From positions 54,061,169-54,125,168 of the forward strand of contig OX485806.1 of assembly GCA_950295325.1 (NCBI GenBank): a stretch of DNA of 64,000 bases, read 5' to 3'. Positions within the stretch are counted from its first letter, which is position 1; each line of letters starts with the position of its first letter. The stretch is from Polytrichum commune. Lineage: Eukaryota; Streptophyta; Polytrichopsida; Polytrichales; Polytrichaceae. The position numbers were made by a program, and so were the translations under genes. The notes below the pieces were generated by a model. The model saw only the letters and a program-made list of their open reading frames with translations, did no database searches and was not told the origin of the DNA. Shown here one piece after another: positions 44,970 to 58,527 of this stretch.

Positions 44970-46691
44970 TGTTAGCCACAAACCCCCACCCTTATGCGTG
45001 GTAGTCCAGGTGGAGGCATGTGACCAACATGTAATTACTTAAACTTAACTCACCCCTTGGAGGGCGTACCCAATGCTTGGCCACATGAATTATGAACACC
45101 CACTTTTATTACAACAACCTTAGGTTACAAGTATTCAAGAATATTCTTTTACTTGTGGTAGTGGCCTTGCATAATCATTCTTAGATCTTTAACAACTACA
45201 TTCAAAACACTGAACCCTACCACACTAACACAATTCTGAACTTAGGTTGCGGCCATCTCCGAGTCACAGTTCGGTTTGGCTTCAATACCCTCCCTCAAAT
45301 CCCAATCAGCTCACACCCCTTCCATCCATCCTATGAGAACCACCAACCTTCCATTCCGGTTGCTCGGCTGGAGCACCCAACTCCTTCGAGCCCAACCCTT
45401 CGCCTCCAGACTGCTTCCACTGAATGTACATCAAAGAGCTCCCGGACTGCCCCAGGAACTCATCAGAGGCAGCTAGCACCCTTTCAGCTTAGCACTGGAG
45501 CCGCATACCTAGCTAGCCTCACACTGGAACCTCACTAATGCCCATAACATAGTCGGGAATTCCAACCTATGATTCACCAGATCATCACCGACCCCCACAC
45601 ACAGCCCCCAGCGATTGCAGTCTCAGATTTTGACATTCGTGAATCTGGGCACCCGACATTCTTTTTTTCCCTCCAATCGTGAAAGCATTCGCAATTGAAT
45701 CATGCATTAGTATCCGTCTTTCTGCACTGGATTCCCACCGCTATCCAACAATCCCAACCGGAATGTGAATGCTACCACCTCGCCGCCACCTCAGGGGTTT
45801 TGAGCCTCAACTGGCAGCTCATGGACTGCCGCTTGCCTTCTCCCTGGCGATTCCACTGATCATCCAATTCTATCATATGGCCTTGGCCTTCAGAGCTTCA
45901 AATTTGTAGCATTGGTTGGCGGTCAAGCGCCTAGGAGTCTGCTGGCCAGCGGCGGTGATCCCCGCCCTAAAATGCCAAATCTTCCAACTCAATTCCTCCT
46001 CCCTTCGGTGTTCGGGTTCCCCGTTTGTCCTGTTCGATCCGAAGGCCTTCCATGTGCCAATGTCACTCTGTTAGAGGGTGACAGTCCCACAAGGGCTGGT
46101 GAGCTTCAGGGGCTCATCCTCTGTTTCACATTTCTATCTCTTCCTGCCCAGTTACCTTCCAACTGCGGAGCTTAAGTATCTCTGTGGGCGTCGCTCCTCT
46201 TCTAGGAGCATTCCTCCTAGCTTATGCCTCTAGTCCCGAGAGCCATTGCCCAATTTTTCTTGTCTCTTGGCCTAATTTCGGCCAGCCTCCTTGCCTTCCT
46301 TGCTGCCGCATTCCGTCTCCTTCTCGGCTCAGAAAGGAACCAGTAGTGCTGACCCTGCTCCCCGCTCTCCCGAGCACTCTTAGCCTTCGAATCCAGGGGT
46401 TTATCCTCTAAACCCTGCCCCTCCTAAAATGGCCAGAAGGGATACTAATCTCGACTCTAAAACCCTTCCTTGGGCCTTGCCTTGAGCGACCCTTAAATCT
46501 CACGAATCTAAAGTCTAATTCCACCAATCATTTAACCTTACTGTAACCAAAAATCAAGTTAATGTAATTTCAATCAACATTGACCACTAACACTCTTATT
46601 ATGTTTTTGTAAAATCATCAAAAATCCAAGTCCTAAGTTTTAATGACTTCTAGTCCTAACACAAATGTGGGCACACCCATTTGGGCTCACA
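44970..46691 (-). mobile_element. Solo LTR of the hairpin-start family
   Basis: 1722 bp on the minus strand. Minus-strand start TGTGAGCCCAAATGGGTGTG; end CACGCATAAGGGTGGGGGTT then GTGGCTAACA. Flanks GGGCG and GGGGG match at 4 of 5 positions. No coding region; short frames such as 45912-46175 show no motif. Confidence 0.75.
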
Positions 46692-48361
46692 GGGGGGAAG
46701 AATGTGTGAGCAACCTAGGACGGGAGCAAAGTAGAGACCAGGGGAGTAGAGATCAGGAGGTGTCGCACTCGCTAAGACAAGGAGGGTGTTGATGCATTGA
46801 GGAATAACAAGCTGGGAGAGCGTTTGTGAAAAAAAATAAAAAAATGCAGGGGCGGTTCGGAGGCCTTGCCTCGGAAGGGAACGCGGCATAGAGAAGTCAG
46901 GAAGAGAGCAATCGTTATTGCTTCCTAGTTGCCAAGATTGCCTCTCAAGGGGGTTCATTAATTTTTCCTGGCTAGTTGTGCTTAATCCCAATGTGCAACG
47001 GTTTTGAATCTTGTCCAGTTTTGAATCCCCGCGGCCGTATGTTTGAGGATCGTTGGTATGGGCATAGTGGTATCCCTGGTAGCGACGGTTGCCGAGGAGA
47101 GCGTGGGATCCGGGTTCAAGGAGCGATCGAAGCTGGTAGGTTGCAGAGTCACAAGATGCATAGCAAGGGCGGAGGAAGTGAGGAGATGGCCTGGGGCATA
47201 TTCTGGTGATGTTTCTACTCTAAGGGCTGATGAGGAGGGGCATTCGCATTGGTTGGGGTGAAGCGGTTGTAGTGGTTGAAGCTCAAGGATCGAATCAAGG
47301 GCTGCTAGTTGTGCAAACAGTAAAGAGGTGCTGGTGACCCACCAAGCCAGGGGATCGGAGTGAAAAGATCAAGTTTCTTAATGGAGTTCCAGTTCTCTAC
47401 ACTACATTTACAACTACGCTGACGACGCAAGTGCATGACACCTTCCAGATCATATAGGTGGAGGGGTTGCGGCAGAACATGAAGGTGTTGCGGGGTGAGG
47501 CGTTCCTTGTTCCCAATACTCGAAGAGGCGACTCTCCCCTTCTCGGCTTCGGCTTGACTTTAGCGTGGTCGAAGACTGGTGAGGAGATGCGGAATTTGTG
47601 AGGCTACCAAATATATTGCAGCTCCAGGCTTTTGCTGGTTGTTGTCTTTCTACTCTATATATTCCTGTGAGGTCGCACCTACAATTACACAATTACGGGT
47701 TTCAAATGAACAATGTTTGGCTTCGGCAGTCAATTGGCGACCCAACTGCTCGGGTTGTAGTGGTTGAGGTGTGACCAGTTGGAGAAGTTAGGATTCATTC
47801 GATTAAGGTTGAAGCTTAAAAGGTTGAATGAAACGAGGCCAAACACTGGAATCACTAGAGACCTCGGAATGAGGAGGGAAGGGAGGTGCCGCATCAAGGA
47901 CGAGAGTTCAGCACCGACCGCAGGGGGAGGTAAATTGGTGGGGAGCTGTCGACAACGAAAGAGGAACACTTGGGACCAGTTCGGTGCAGAGAGCAACAAC
48001 TGACTTGTAAAGCACTGACTCCAGGAGCTTAGTCTGTGGTGAGGAGGGAAGGTTAGACGAAGTTGCGCTCCAGCAGAAGTGCAATTGTTGCATTAAGGAT
48101 TAAGCAGCAGATGATTAGGTAGGACCATAGTATGGGCTAGGCTTTGCATGACATGGGGGTTGTATAGGGAATGCAAGTGTTAGTGAATACTTGCAAATTG
48201 GACCTATTCACATTAATAAAGGGTGTTGTGCACACCACTTCTCCCTCTTCAATTGAATTGCATGTGTACTAGAGTATGAGAATATTAGGCTTAAGATGTG
48301 GCACATGATCTCCCACTTGGACTAGGACGCAATTGAAGGGTGGGGGTGATTGTGGCACACA
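46692..48361 (+). repeat. Probable hairpin-start family member, 5' boundary unclear
   Basis: The right end GACTAGGACGCAATTGAAGG then GTGGCACACA (about 48320-48361) is the family 3' end. On the left only TGTGTGAGCAACC (about 46703) resembles the start, and the 5-base flanks do not agree. No recognised coding. Confidence 0.5.
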
Positions 48362-51300
48362 TTGGGTACCCCAAACACCATATTTAAATTGTGTAGGTCT
48401 CCACAGTGGGAAGTTCCCATTTTGGACGGGAAGGATATCAAAATAAATGTCGATTATTTGAGGATTTATTGGATGTTGCTAAGCCAATGGGATCGATCAT
48501 CCACTATTTTGGCCTACCACAAACCTCGGTACTTTCAAATTTGCTTTTGTACGAGGATTGGTTCACCAATAAATATGTACACCCAAATGAATACGGCATA
48601 CACCATTTGGCATAATCACATGAGCATATCTCCACTATTAAACTCCTTTGGTCCTTACCATATATAGTCCCAATTTCCTTTACACTAATTTCCAACACTC
48701 TTATGGCTCACCTCTTTCAATTACTCAAACATATGTTTTGACATTTGAGCAACATTTGTGCTCAACACAAACATCATCGTCAGATGTGTCAATTCCACAT
48801 TCCTGTGGACAATGCTATATATCCGCATACCCCATTCACCTTGCCATATGGTTTTTACCAAAACATTATGAACTACCAAATGATGGGTTGTGATTTATCC
48901 CTTGGTGCATTTACTTGTTTTATCCTGGATGTACATCCATATGTTGACCCCAAGGTTTGTTACATAGTGCCCCAAATCCAACTCCCTGACACGTTAAGTA
49001 TTTGGTAGTGTGTTTTCTGCATCCATCATTGTTGCCTCTAAATCAATTATTTTCATTCTCAAAATTGATTTAATCCGACATGGTAGCACTCCCAAAATAT
49101 CCACCACCCAATGATTTTATTTAAAATAAACCTTAACCTCATGTCATTGATGCAATATCTTATCCTGTGAAACACTTCCATAATAAGTCTTTACGTTTTA
49201 TGAATTTTGGATTTGTTTAAAAATGAGGTCCAATATAATTAATAGATAAAAATAATTGCAATCAATGATGTTTCATGTGTGGTATGAAAATTGTATTTAT
49301 GTATGTATGTATGTAAATTATTTTAGTGCAATAAAGTATATTTTTCAAAACACACATCCACAATGTGGGACCTCCAACTCACCTTGATCTTCGAAGTGCC
49401 AACTATTGTTTAATAATCAAGAAATCCAATAGAACGACGGCAAAGTGAAGGTGGAATGGAAGTGGGTCCATATATACCAATTAGGAAGGTGTTGATTGGA
49501 TGTGACCCCTCCACACCCAACCTATGGACTCCATGTGTCCAAAAAGAATATGCACTCAACATAGGCAACCTTTGGTGTTGATTTTCAAGTGCCACAAGTA
49601 GGGCTCATGTGTGATTGAAACCAAACATCTAGGTATGATTCACTTCATATACTTGCACTTTAGACAATTTTGGTCTGAATTTAACCCTCTACAATTGGAC
49701 CAAAAACACCTCATTAAACCACAATCTCTCCAACATTTTTCTAGACAATCCCACCATCCTAGAATCTCACATCACCTAGACGATCAAATTTTGCAATGTT
49801 CAATATATGGGCAATTGCCCTAGACCCCACCAACACCTATTCTGACCCCAAAAAATTTCCACCCCTATTATGCTCCCTTTGCCTCCCTTATATATTCCAC
49901 ATCGACACATGGCCCAATGTTCAAGAATATTGCAACCATCCTAATCATAAGGGCTTACACCCAAAATAATATAACAGGGCCCTAAAACCCAATAATACCC
50001 ACTTATAGGATTCCTCCCACACTATCTTACTCTCTCCCCTTCATCTCCTTTCCACCCAAAGAATATGTCTCATTAAGGTTGGTCTATTTAGTTACATAGA
50101 GTCGACCACAAAAAGGTGGAAATAGCCCATGAGCAAAATGATTATATATTTATGCTTGCCTTCATTAAAAGCCGATGTTTCCACCTATCTACATAATCTT
50201 TCAAAATATTGTAGATGTAATGCATCCTTTTTTTTACTCTAAATTCATGTAGCTAATGATGTTTTACAACATGGACGTATTCAATCATCTCATGTCTACA
50301 AGTTTGGTTGCATTAATATCTTTACAAGCTTTTTAATTAACATATTTTATTCATAAAAATTGGTTCCTCGTTAATTTTTTATGGATTTCATCTGGATTGA
50401 TTTTCTCTTCAACTTGCTCCATGTCATTTAATATATGATAGTTTAGTTAGTTTATCTCCAAATAAAAAATTGAATTAACGTAGCGCTAATGAATGTGATG
50501 TCCAAAAATTAATATCATCATTCAATACATTTGAGTTTGAAAACTTCGCTTCCAAAATGATCTCAATCATAATCCTACATGTGGTACCTTTTTGCAACTG
50601 GTATTACAACCAAACGTAATGACACTTATCAAAATCTTTACTTTCTGTAATATTGAATTCAAATGCTATTGATATGACAAGTATTTATGCTGTAAAACTA
50701 ACTTGTCTCATGATGGTTTAAACTCATTTTACATTCTTTATTGGTGGGTTAATGGTCAAATACTTGATGAAGTATGTTTTACAATGATAGGATAAGCCAA
50801 TGATATCACATTGGCGTGTGTTAGGTTGCATCATATCATGTGACATTGACGTGACATTTTATCCAAAAATGTTGTGGGGTGAGCAATTAATGGGCTAAGT
50901 TGGCAGTTAAACTATAGGCAATTTTTTTGTCGATTATTGACCAAAATTTGAATTATTGGCTTGCAAATCAACTTTTTCAGAGTAGTTGCCATGGTGGTTA
51001 ATTACAATGAATAATATGTATGGAAGAACAACTATTAAATAATACTGGACAACTTGAATCAATTGCCAAGTCATTTGTTCAAATGTATTATTCCTCTACA
51101 ATTACATTTTAGTTTTTTCTCAAAGCCTTAATTTTTCCATTATCAAGTTATTATATATTTTGCTTAAGTTGTTTCTTTTGAAGTAAAATTTGATTTTTTT
51201 CTATTCTTATTTGTATCATTATCATTGCTTTATTTTATTTTACTTAGTAAGCCAACTTTAAGAGTTGATGCCTTTATCGTGGTCATGTTGTCACTGGGTA

Positions 51301-52908
51301 GGATCACCACATACTTGGTTAGTTTATGCTCAAGTCCATTTGGGAACCAAGTTTTAATTTCCCAACATGCATTATTGGTTGCCTTCTACGTCCTGCACCC
51401 CCACACTCCCATTTGCCATACACTACGGTTTTAGTTCCATTTTATTGAGATAAATGTCTTTAGTTCAGAGTTTAAGAAATATGGATAGCAAAAATACAAA
51501 AAAATACAATATATAGGTTGACAATGCATTGCAATTTGGGCTTAATCTACCATGGAATAGGTATAATATTTATGAATACATGTTTACTCTTGTTACATTC
51601 CTAGCCTAAACCTTTCTTTGTGATGCATTATCATAATGCAATATCAAACCCTAAACTTGTAGACATGTAAGCAATTTTTAAAATATGCTTAAATTATCTC
51701 ATTGCATTTTCCTTTCATGTTATACTTTTAGAATGATTTTCTTCATGTTGTTCATGGGGAGGTCACATACTATATACTTTTATAATCCATGTGTGGTCGG
51801 GGGTTAGTTAAATGTGGGTTATTTATCTAAATTTCTTCAATAGCTTGCATTTATTAATAAACAAAATGGAACTTTGAGGTATTTTTCAAGATCTTATAGG
51901 TAAATATAATTTCCACTATGAATTTATTTTAAAAACTTAATTTTGTTTGTAAATTGTACCATTTATTAAAATCTTGGAATTTTGGCATAAATTGAAGTTA
52001 ATAATACATTAACGGAACTTTCAAAAAATAACAATTGTGCTCAGTGCCTAAATTGCTGCAATTAAGTGTGGTTACTTTCAAAAACATGAACATAAACTAA
52101 AACAAAGGAAAAGATCATATCATTGTCACATTCAAGTAATGTGTTCAAAAACACAACTAAATGAACCAACAACATGAGTCAAATACCCAAGAAATTTGTT
52201 TATAACGGGCAAGAGTTCAATCACATAAATGCCATCTCTTCCAATTTATTCTCTGCCACTCTATTTTTATTCTAAATATGGACCTCAAAGTCCCTTTATT
52301 TGCAAAAAATTTAACATAGGGGATTGAATGCACAGAAAACTTAAATTCTAGAAAACAAAGTTAATTTAAAGCGAATAAATGCAAACAAACAACTTAGATG
52401 CCAATTGTGCAACCTAATATGGGAGCACATCTCATAATTGTAGCAAAAATTTAAATTTGTTTCATAGTGCAAAACACCTAATTTAATACTATCTAAATAA
52501 TTTTAAATTCAAATAAATTGAACAGAAAATGCAAGAGATTAGTGTCCGTTTGATGTTTATAAGGTGATTGTCAATTGCAACCAAACAAGATGGTAATATG
52601 AAATAGTCAACAACGACACCTGTTGGTTATGATATAAAAATAAAAAATATCATTCATAATTCAAATTGCTCAAACTTTACATGTGCAATAAACTGCAAGT
52701 GAACACGGATGAAGTAGGTTATGTACTACCGATCCTAAGGTGGCCTCTAAAGAGCGTAGCTGCTTTGTGGTTGCCAATAGAAGGTTAAAGAACTTTGTTT
52801 CCTGGTTCGCCAATCTCCATGCCCATCGTGCTAAACAATTGCACGCATCATATTTTCTTGCCTTCAACCTTAATTTAGATTTTTCCATGATGACATACAA
52901 CAACCATG
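48362..52908. other. AT-rich unassigned DNA
   Basis: 4.5 kb without a recognised gene, LTR, TIR or tandem array. ATGT microsatellite at about 49297-49315. Open frames are short and uncharacteristic; the minus frame at 52670-52948 (92 codons) shows no motif I know. It may be the oldest or most host-like stretch of the window. Confidence 0.4.
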
Positions 52909-53813
52909 TGTGAGCGTCAAAATTGCCCCCAATAGCAATTTGGCTCACAATAGAGGTGTTTTAGCAAAATCATTAAATTAGTAATAAGAAAATTTAGCGA
53001 AAAACCATTTAAATTAATGTACGTTGGCTAGGTGTGTTTTACCCTTAGGATAAAACTCTTGGGCAAGTAGAACTTAGAAACCGAAGGGATAAAAGAGAAA
53101 TGTTATTTATCCGAATCGAAAGCGTGAAAATAGTGGGCTAGTTAGTACGTAGGTTAAGTTAGGAAAAACCAAATCAAGCAAGCAAAAGTCAAGCCGTGGC
53201 AAAACAAGAGTAATTCCGAAAGCAGCCAAGAAAGAAAAGAAAGTGACAACTACGAGCGTAAGGGATATTTCTAACTAGGGCAAGGGGCCATGTTGCCACC
53301 CTTGCCAACCAAAAATGAATTTCCAACGGAAATGAAAAAACCTTTCTAAGGGCTTGAGCAAGTGGGGTGCGAGATGGCATGCCTCACCCCAATTCGCCTT
53401 CAAGGGCTTGATTGTCACCGATCAAGGAACAAGACCCCTCGGTGAACGGAAGGGAGAAGGGGTCCAACCCTTCATTTGAAAAGTGATAAAAACCCCATCT
53501 TTTCCTTTCAATCATCTCTCCGAATTTTCATTTAGCACAACGAAGCCCTCTAAAATTTTAGTTAGAAAGAGGAAAAATCTTCATTCATTCAATATAATCA
53601 TAAGTTAGATTTCTTGTAGTTAGAATTCTTGAGAGAAGGTAGTGTGTTTTTTAACACACCTCTAAGTAGCTGTGCCACTTTGAAGCAAGTGTAGTGGACA
53701 TAAAAATTATAATTTAACCTTCATATTTTGAATGAATGGAGCCCTCTATGTTAGCTTTCCAAAACGCCTATGATTGTAAGAATCAGAGTAAGGAAGCAAA
53801 ATTTATGAGTGTT
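52909..53813 (+). repeat. Truncated relative of the 28697 insertion
   Basis: Starts TGTGAGCGTCAAAATTGCCC and parallels 28697-29439 and then 30010-30170, without the TIR element that occupies 29440-30001. Similarity ends at 53813 in ATGAGTGTT, where TGTGATACC begins a different LTR. Confidence 0.88.
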
Positions 53814-56051
53814 TGTGATACCATTTTTTGGATAGGATATGGGATTTTTGACTTTGAAGAATAGATGAATGACAAATTACACTCAAGACTCACAGAACAG
53901 TGATAAAATAGGTGATTAGTCACTCAGGAATGGAAACAGGCAAGTAATATAGAATTTTCCTTGTTGCCCGTAGTACAGAGGATATCATGAGACATTCAAT
54001 TAGCATGTGACAATTAGAAGAAGCCCTTGATATCTTAGCTAAGGTCAGTCACCACCTTTTGGGACAGGAAAATAAGAAGGAGGAAGAAGAGGACAGAAGA
54101 GAGAGATTTTTTGAGTTTGGACCTTCCTCTCATGAAGAGAGTGATTTTGTAGTCTCTCCCAATTACTGGGTTTGAAACCCTTAAGTTGCATTGTAAATCA
54201 TATTTTTGAAATATATCAGATTGTAAATTCAGCTATATATTTTGTACAAGTTGTTTGTACAAGTGGGAATTGAATACCTTGTTGCTCATGTGGAATTCGA
54301 TTCAGGAGTGTGAAACTCTTGAATGGAAGAAGTGTGAATTTCATGTATGTGTTGAAGTTAGACTCATACAGAATTTCTTGGACAGTATCTTAAGATTGTG
54401 AACTCGGAAGATGAAGTTTGTCGTGTTGGGAGTGAACTACTTAATGAATGATCAGAATTCAATGTTGTGAGATGACATCATTACAGAAAGGGGTGAAGGG
54501 CTTCGGATTGTAAAGAAGTCAGTATCAAGAGTCACTTGATAATCTTTTGAGAGTGCAGACTCAAAATAATCATCTCCCTGATAATTAAGGCCATCCGATG
54601 TGAAGTCCTGGATGTGTTTATGACTCTATCTCTACGAAATATAACCCACCTGTTTCGGTGACTTATGATGATTTCAACCTGTGGTGTTGTCTTACTTCCA
54701 CCCCTAAGAGGCGTATCGAGAATAGTGGCGGTGTCAGGATTAATTGAGAATGCTTGACCCTAGTCATTCCCTTGTGTATTGAATGAGAAATTATTCTCGT
54801 AGCATGCGAGTCATTACCGTTATCTTTCGAACCAGCGTGGGCATGATATGAGTTCTTCTTGAAAAATCGAGAGCTATGATAGGAACATCTTTTTAAGTAA
54901 AGAGAAGTGTCTGCTTAATGTATCTCTGTAAAAGTCATAGAATGGGGATGAATTCTATGAGTTCTCATTGTAGATTCCACGCGTTAATTAAAGGATCTGT
55001 TGGGAGTATCTGTTACCCCCAAAGCCCCACCTTTTGAGAATCGAAACAAAAAGCACCCAGGCCTTCTGAGGTGGTGTTAACTATTGGAAGGAGAGAAATT
55101 CAAGTCACCAACCTACAGGATAAATCTGAAATGAATGCCCAAAGTGTGAGAAGGGAAAGGAGTGTTCCATGAAGGAGAAATTGTTGTCGGACTGTAAGAA
55201 TCCGGGTTGCGCTTTGAGAATGTAAAGTATCGACGAGAAGTAAGAATGGTAGTTGTCTGATGCACACAGCCTGGAGTAATCGAAGGGAGACCTATCAACG
55301 CATGGTCACTTTCTGCTAATTCTTGCAGAGTTAGTTACTGAATTTCGGAGGAAGTAATTAAATTCAGACTTGAAGAGATTCCCGCGGGTGAGATGAATCA
55401 TGCCTCTATCGTGAAGATTAGCTGCGCATGGAGCGAGTGTGGGAGAATCTGTAGGAAGAGCTGTGAAGAGAGGAGAGCGCGCCCACTTATCCCATATTGA
55501 TTGGGAATCTGGTCAAGTGCAGGTATAAAACCTATCTCTCCACAATAGCTAATGTGTTCAGACACTTCCCATGACACAACAAGACTTGTTGCTGGTTACT
55601 TGGAACTAAGACTGTCTACTTGGCACTTGTGATTGGGCTGTCTACTTGTGACTCGGACTCTAGACTCTTGACTTGATACTCGCTGCTAGACTCGAGTTAC
55701 TCTTCTGGTCCAATTCGCTTAGGACGCTTCTCGCTTAGTTCCCGGTTCGTGGTTTTGTCACTTGTAACTAGACTTTATAAAAATTTACTAAGTTCTAATT
55801 TTTACAAGTATGGAAATATGCTAAGTAGTATCACCATGTGTGTAATGACTAAATCCATCTAGGGTGAGGAAGTGACAAGTCAAGTCACCTGGGAAGAGAT
55901 TAATTGTGATAATTAAGTGTTACACCCATTCCGTCACCCCTTTGCACTATCAATCGACCTTATCGTGACAAACTAAAGATACATCTGACACTCATTTAGT
56001 CTTCCCTGGGTGTTTTTCGAGCCGGAACCCTGGATGAAAAAACTAACTACA
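53814..56051 (+). repeat. 5' LTR of an Athila-like gypsy element
   Basis: About 2.24 kb from TGTGATACCATTTTTTGG to AAAAAACTAACTACA, immediately followed by a primer site at 56055. Inserted into the repeat at 52909; the left 5 bases are GTGTT, but the right end of the element is not in view. The right end resembles 10850-10891. Confidence 0.72.
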
Positions 56052-56054
56052 TTT

Positions 56055-56073
56055 TGGCGCCGCTGCCGGGGAA
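56055..56073 (+). other. Primer-binding site, Asp tRNA
   Basis: TGGCGCCGCTGCCGGGGAA, three bases after the LTR. Complementary to the 3' end of plant Asp tRNA with one mismatch; this primer is typical of Athila-type gypsy elements. Confidence 0.85.
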
Positions 56074-58326
56074 GGCTACGGTCGTCAAAATTTAGTTGAT
56101 AAGGCATTGATAAAGGTCACAGAATTAAAACTACAAATAAAACCAAAGTCATATTTTTGATATATAACAGTGAGCAAAATAAATTGAGAATAAGTCCTAG
56201 ACTATTCTTACAATTTATTTCTACCCTTATAAAGGAAAGAAAAATAGACATGTGCTAAAAATTTGCAGGATGAATTTAAATGTGGCCCTGGGACCCCAAA
56301 GTGAAGGGTTCCAGGAAGTGTTCAGTTGCCCTCTTCACTTGAATCGTTGAATTAAGTAATAAGGCTCAAACCAGTAACAAACCAGTCACGGCAAAGTCAA
56401 ATACCCGTTTTATTGAGTGGAAATCTAAGGAAATTAACCTTAATAAATGAAGTCGATTTCCTAGGGAGAGATTTCTAACACAAACTGTGTTTTCTCGATC
56501 TCCATTAGAATATAGAATTAAAACCCTTCCGGTAGAAATACAGCAAATTATTGTGACAAAAGTTTGGCAGAACAGAACAATCATCGAAGGTACTGAAGAT
56601 ATAAAGGATTTTAGTAACTTTGAGGAAAGAGACTATCTATTAAGTCAGTACCTTGAACATACATTATTGCACCAGGTGGAGAACAATTAATGAAAGAAAC
56701 TCAAGATGCGGTAAAAAGAATAGAAAATGTGGCCTTGGGAATCTATCCCGCCAAAATCAGAAAGTTCTGACGATTGGCTTTACCAAGGCTCACATTTATT
56801 TACCACACTCTATCGTTTTTACAAAGCCTCTTTTTGGGGTGTAGGAATTCATATAGGACCAAATCACCCTATCTATCCTAAAGGGTTTCGAGATAATTTT
56901 CTTAAACTACCCATCCACCTCCAGTCAAAGATTTTGAAATAGTCTGGGATCATGGTGAAGGGTTTAATGAAATTATCATAAACAATGGGTACCCAAGGTT
57001 GAGGGTGGATATTCAATTTATGTTTTTGGTTTACAGCCAACATAAAGACGAAAATTTTCCTGCCAACAAGTTTGGGTACGGTTGTTGGAACGGTGGAACC
57101 TTCACTAAGAAAGAGGCACGTTTCTATTACGGGCCTTTTGACCCTTGTACAAGTGTGAATATCCCAGATTTCTCCGATTCTTCCCTCAAAGGCAAAGATT
57201 ACATCAATTTTGAGAAATTATGCCTACATGGAAGAAAACGGCATGTAAGATCACATAGATAAGTATAAGGGATCAAGTGAAATCATATGCATTTTCCATA
57301 CTGGAACCTGCACATGCAAAGTCTCATGCACAAACAGCCTCAGTACGAAAAGCAGCCAATGATAAGGCTAGAGAGGATCGTGCTGTAGCGAGAGACTATC
57401 AAAAGAAGAAAGCGGAGAGAAATAGGGGTTGGTTAAGATCTGTCATAAAGTTACACAAAGAACAAACCGTTAGTGAACCAAACGAGGAGGATCACATTCC
57501 TGCTGAGGACGACACATCAACATGAATATTATCACCTCTTAAACCACAACAATTAAATTTCGGTTCAACTTCGGGAGAATCACAATCGCAAATCATACAA
57601 CAAACTCCGGTTATTTTAACCCCACCACCACCTCCCCCACCCATTGTGTTGCAGCCACCACCAATGGCGCAACCAATACAGCCTAATCCTAATCCTCGTA
57701 TTACTAATGTAGTACATATTCCCTATTTTCTAGGACGGCCAGGTGCTGATCCTGATACACATATTGCTAAATTTGAAGTAACATGTGCTGCGAATAGCAT
57801 TCCTCCTGCTAAATTTCAAGAGGTCTTTGCCGCCTCTTTGCAGGAAGATGCCTTCGCATGGTATTTAAGGCAACCCGCATTTGCGGATTGGAATGCATTG
57901 AAAAATGCCTTCCTAGATCATTTTTGACCCTTAGGTTTTGCTAGTAGTTTAAAAGAAAAACTACAAACCATAAGGATGGGTATAAATGAATGGGTGGACA
58001 ACTATTACGTGCGGATGCGAGATATCCTGCAACGTATGGGAGTTCACCAAATACCGGATAACTTCCTTATGAGCATTTTTATTGGGGGGTTGTACCCAAT
58101 AGAGTTGAAAACATATGTGAAGGAAGGTCGTACGGTGACCTATGCGCAAGCGTATGCTCGTGCCAAAATTTGGGAGGAGTGCCGTTTAGAAGACGATTTA
58201 GTCATCTATACGGACAACACCTACTCGAATAACCCTATACCTCCCCATATGGGAACTTTCCCCATAACCAATCAAAATCAACATTATATAACGGATATGC
58301 ATCCTTCCAACCTGGTTTGTATGTAA
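56074..58326 (+). pseudogene. Athila-like gag region, degenerate
   Basis: Leader and gag remnant after the primer site. Readable pieces: 56487-56690; 56999-57262; 57277-57525 (charged, with K-A-A-N-D-K-A-R-E-D-R); then a Pro-rich stretch; and the gag capsid-like domain at 57646-57927 (I-P-Y-F-L-G-R-P-G-A-D-P-D, then A-F-A-W-Y-L-R-Q-P-A), which continues past a TGA at 57925-57927 through 57934-58326. No zinc knuckle, protease or RT follows, so pol has been lost or never existed in this copy. No 3' LTR in the window. Confidence 0.75.
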
Positions 58327-58527
58327 ACTATCCAATTTTATTTTTATTTTTTTAACTCCCCAAAATGCGTTTCAAATGTGACACACACACATGACCTTCC
58401 TTGGGGTGGCAAAACCAAGACAAAATATCAAGACTATGCTCCCAAGCCACCATGAATTTGATTTTTATTTCACCTTTTGCCAAGATGATAGGAACATGAC
58501 CTACAATTTTGTGATCATGTTTAGCGT
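58327..58527. other. Unassigned spacer
   Basis: Short AT-rich sequence ending in AGCGT, the left flank of the next LTR. Confidence 0.4.
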
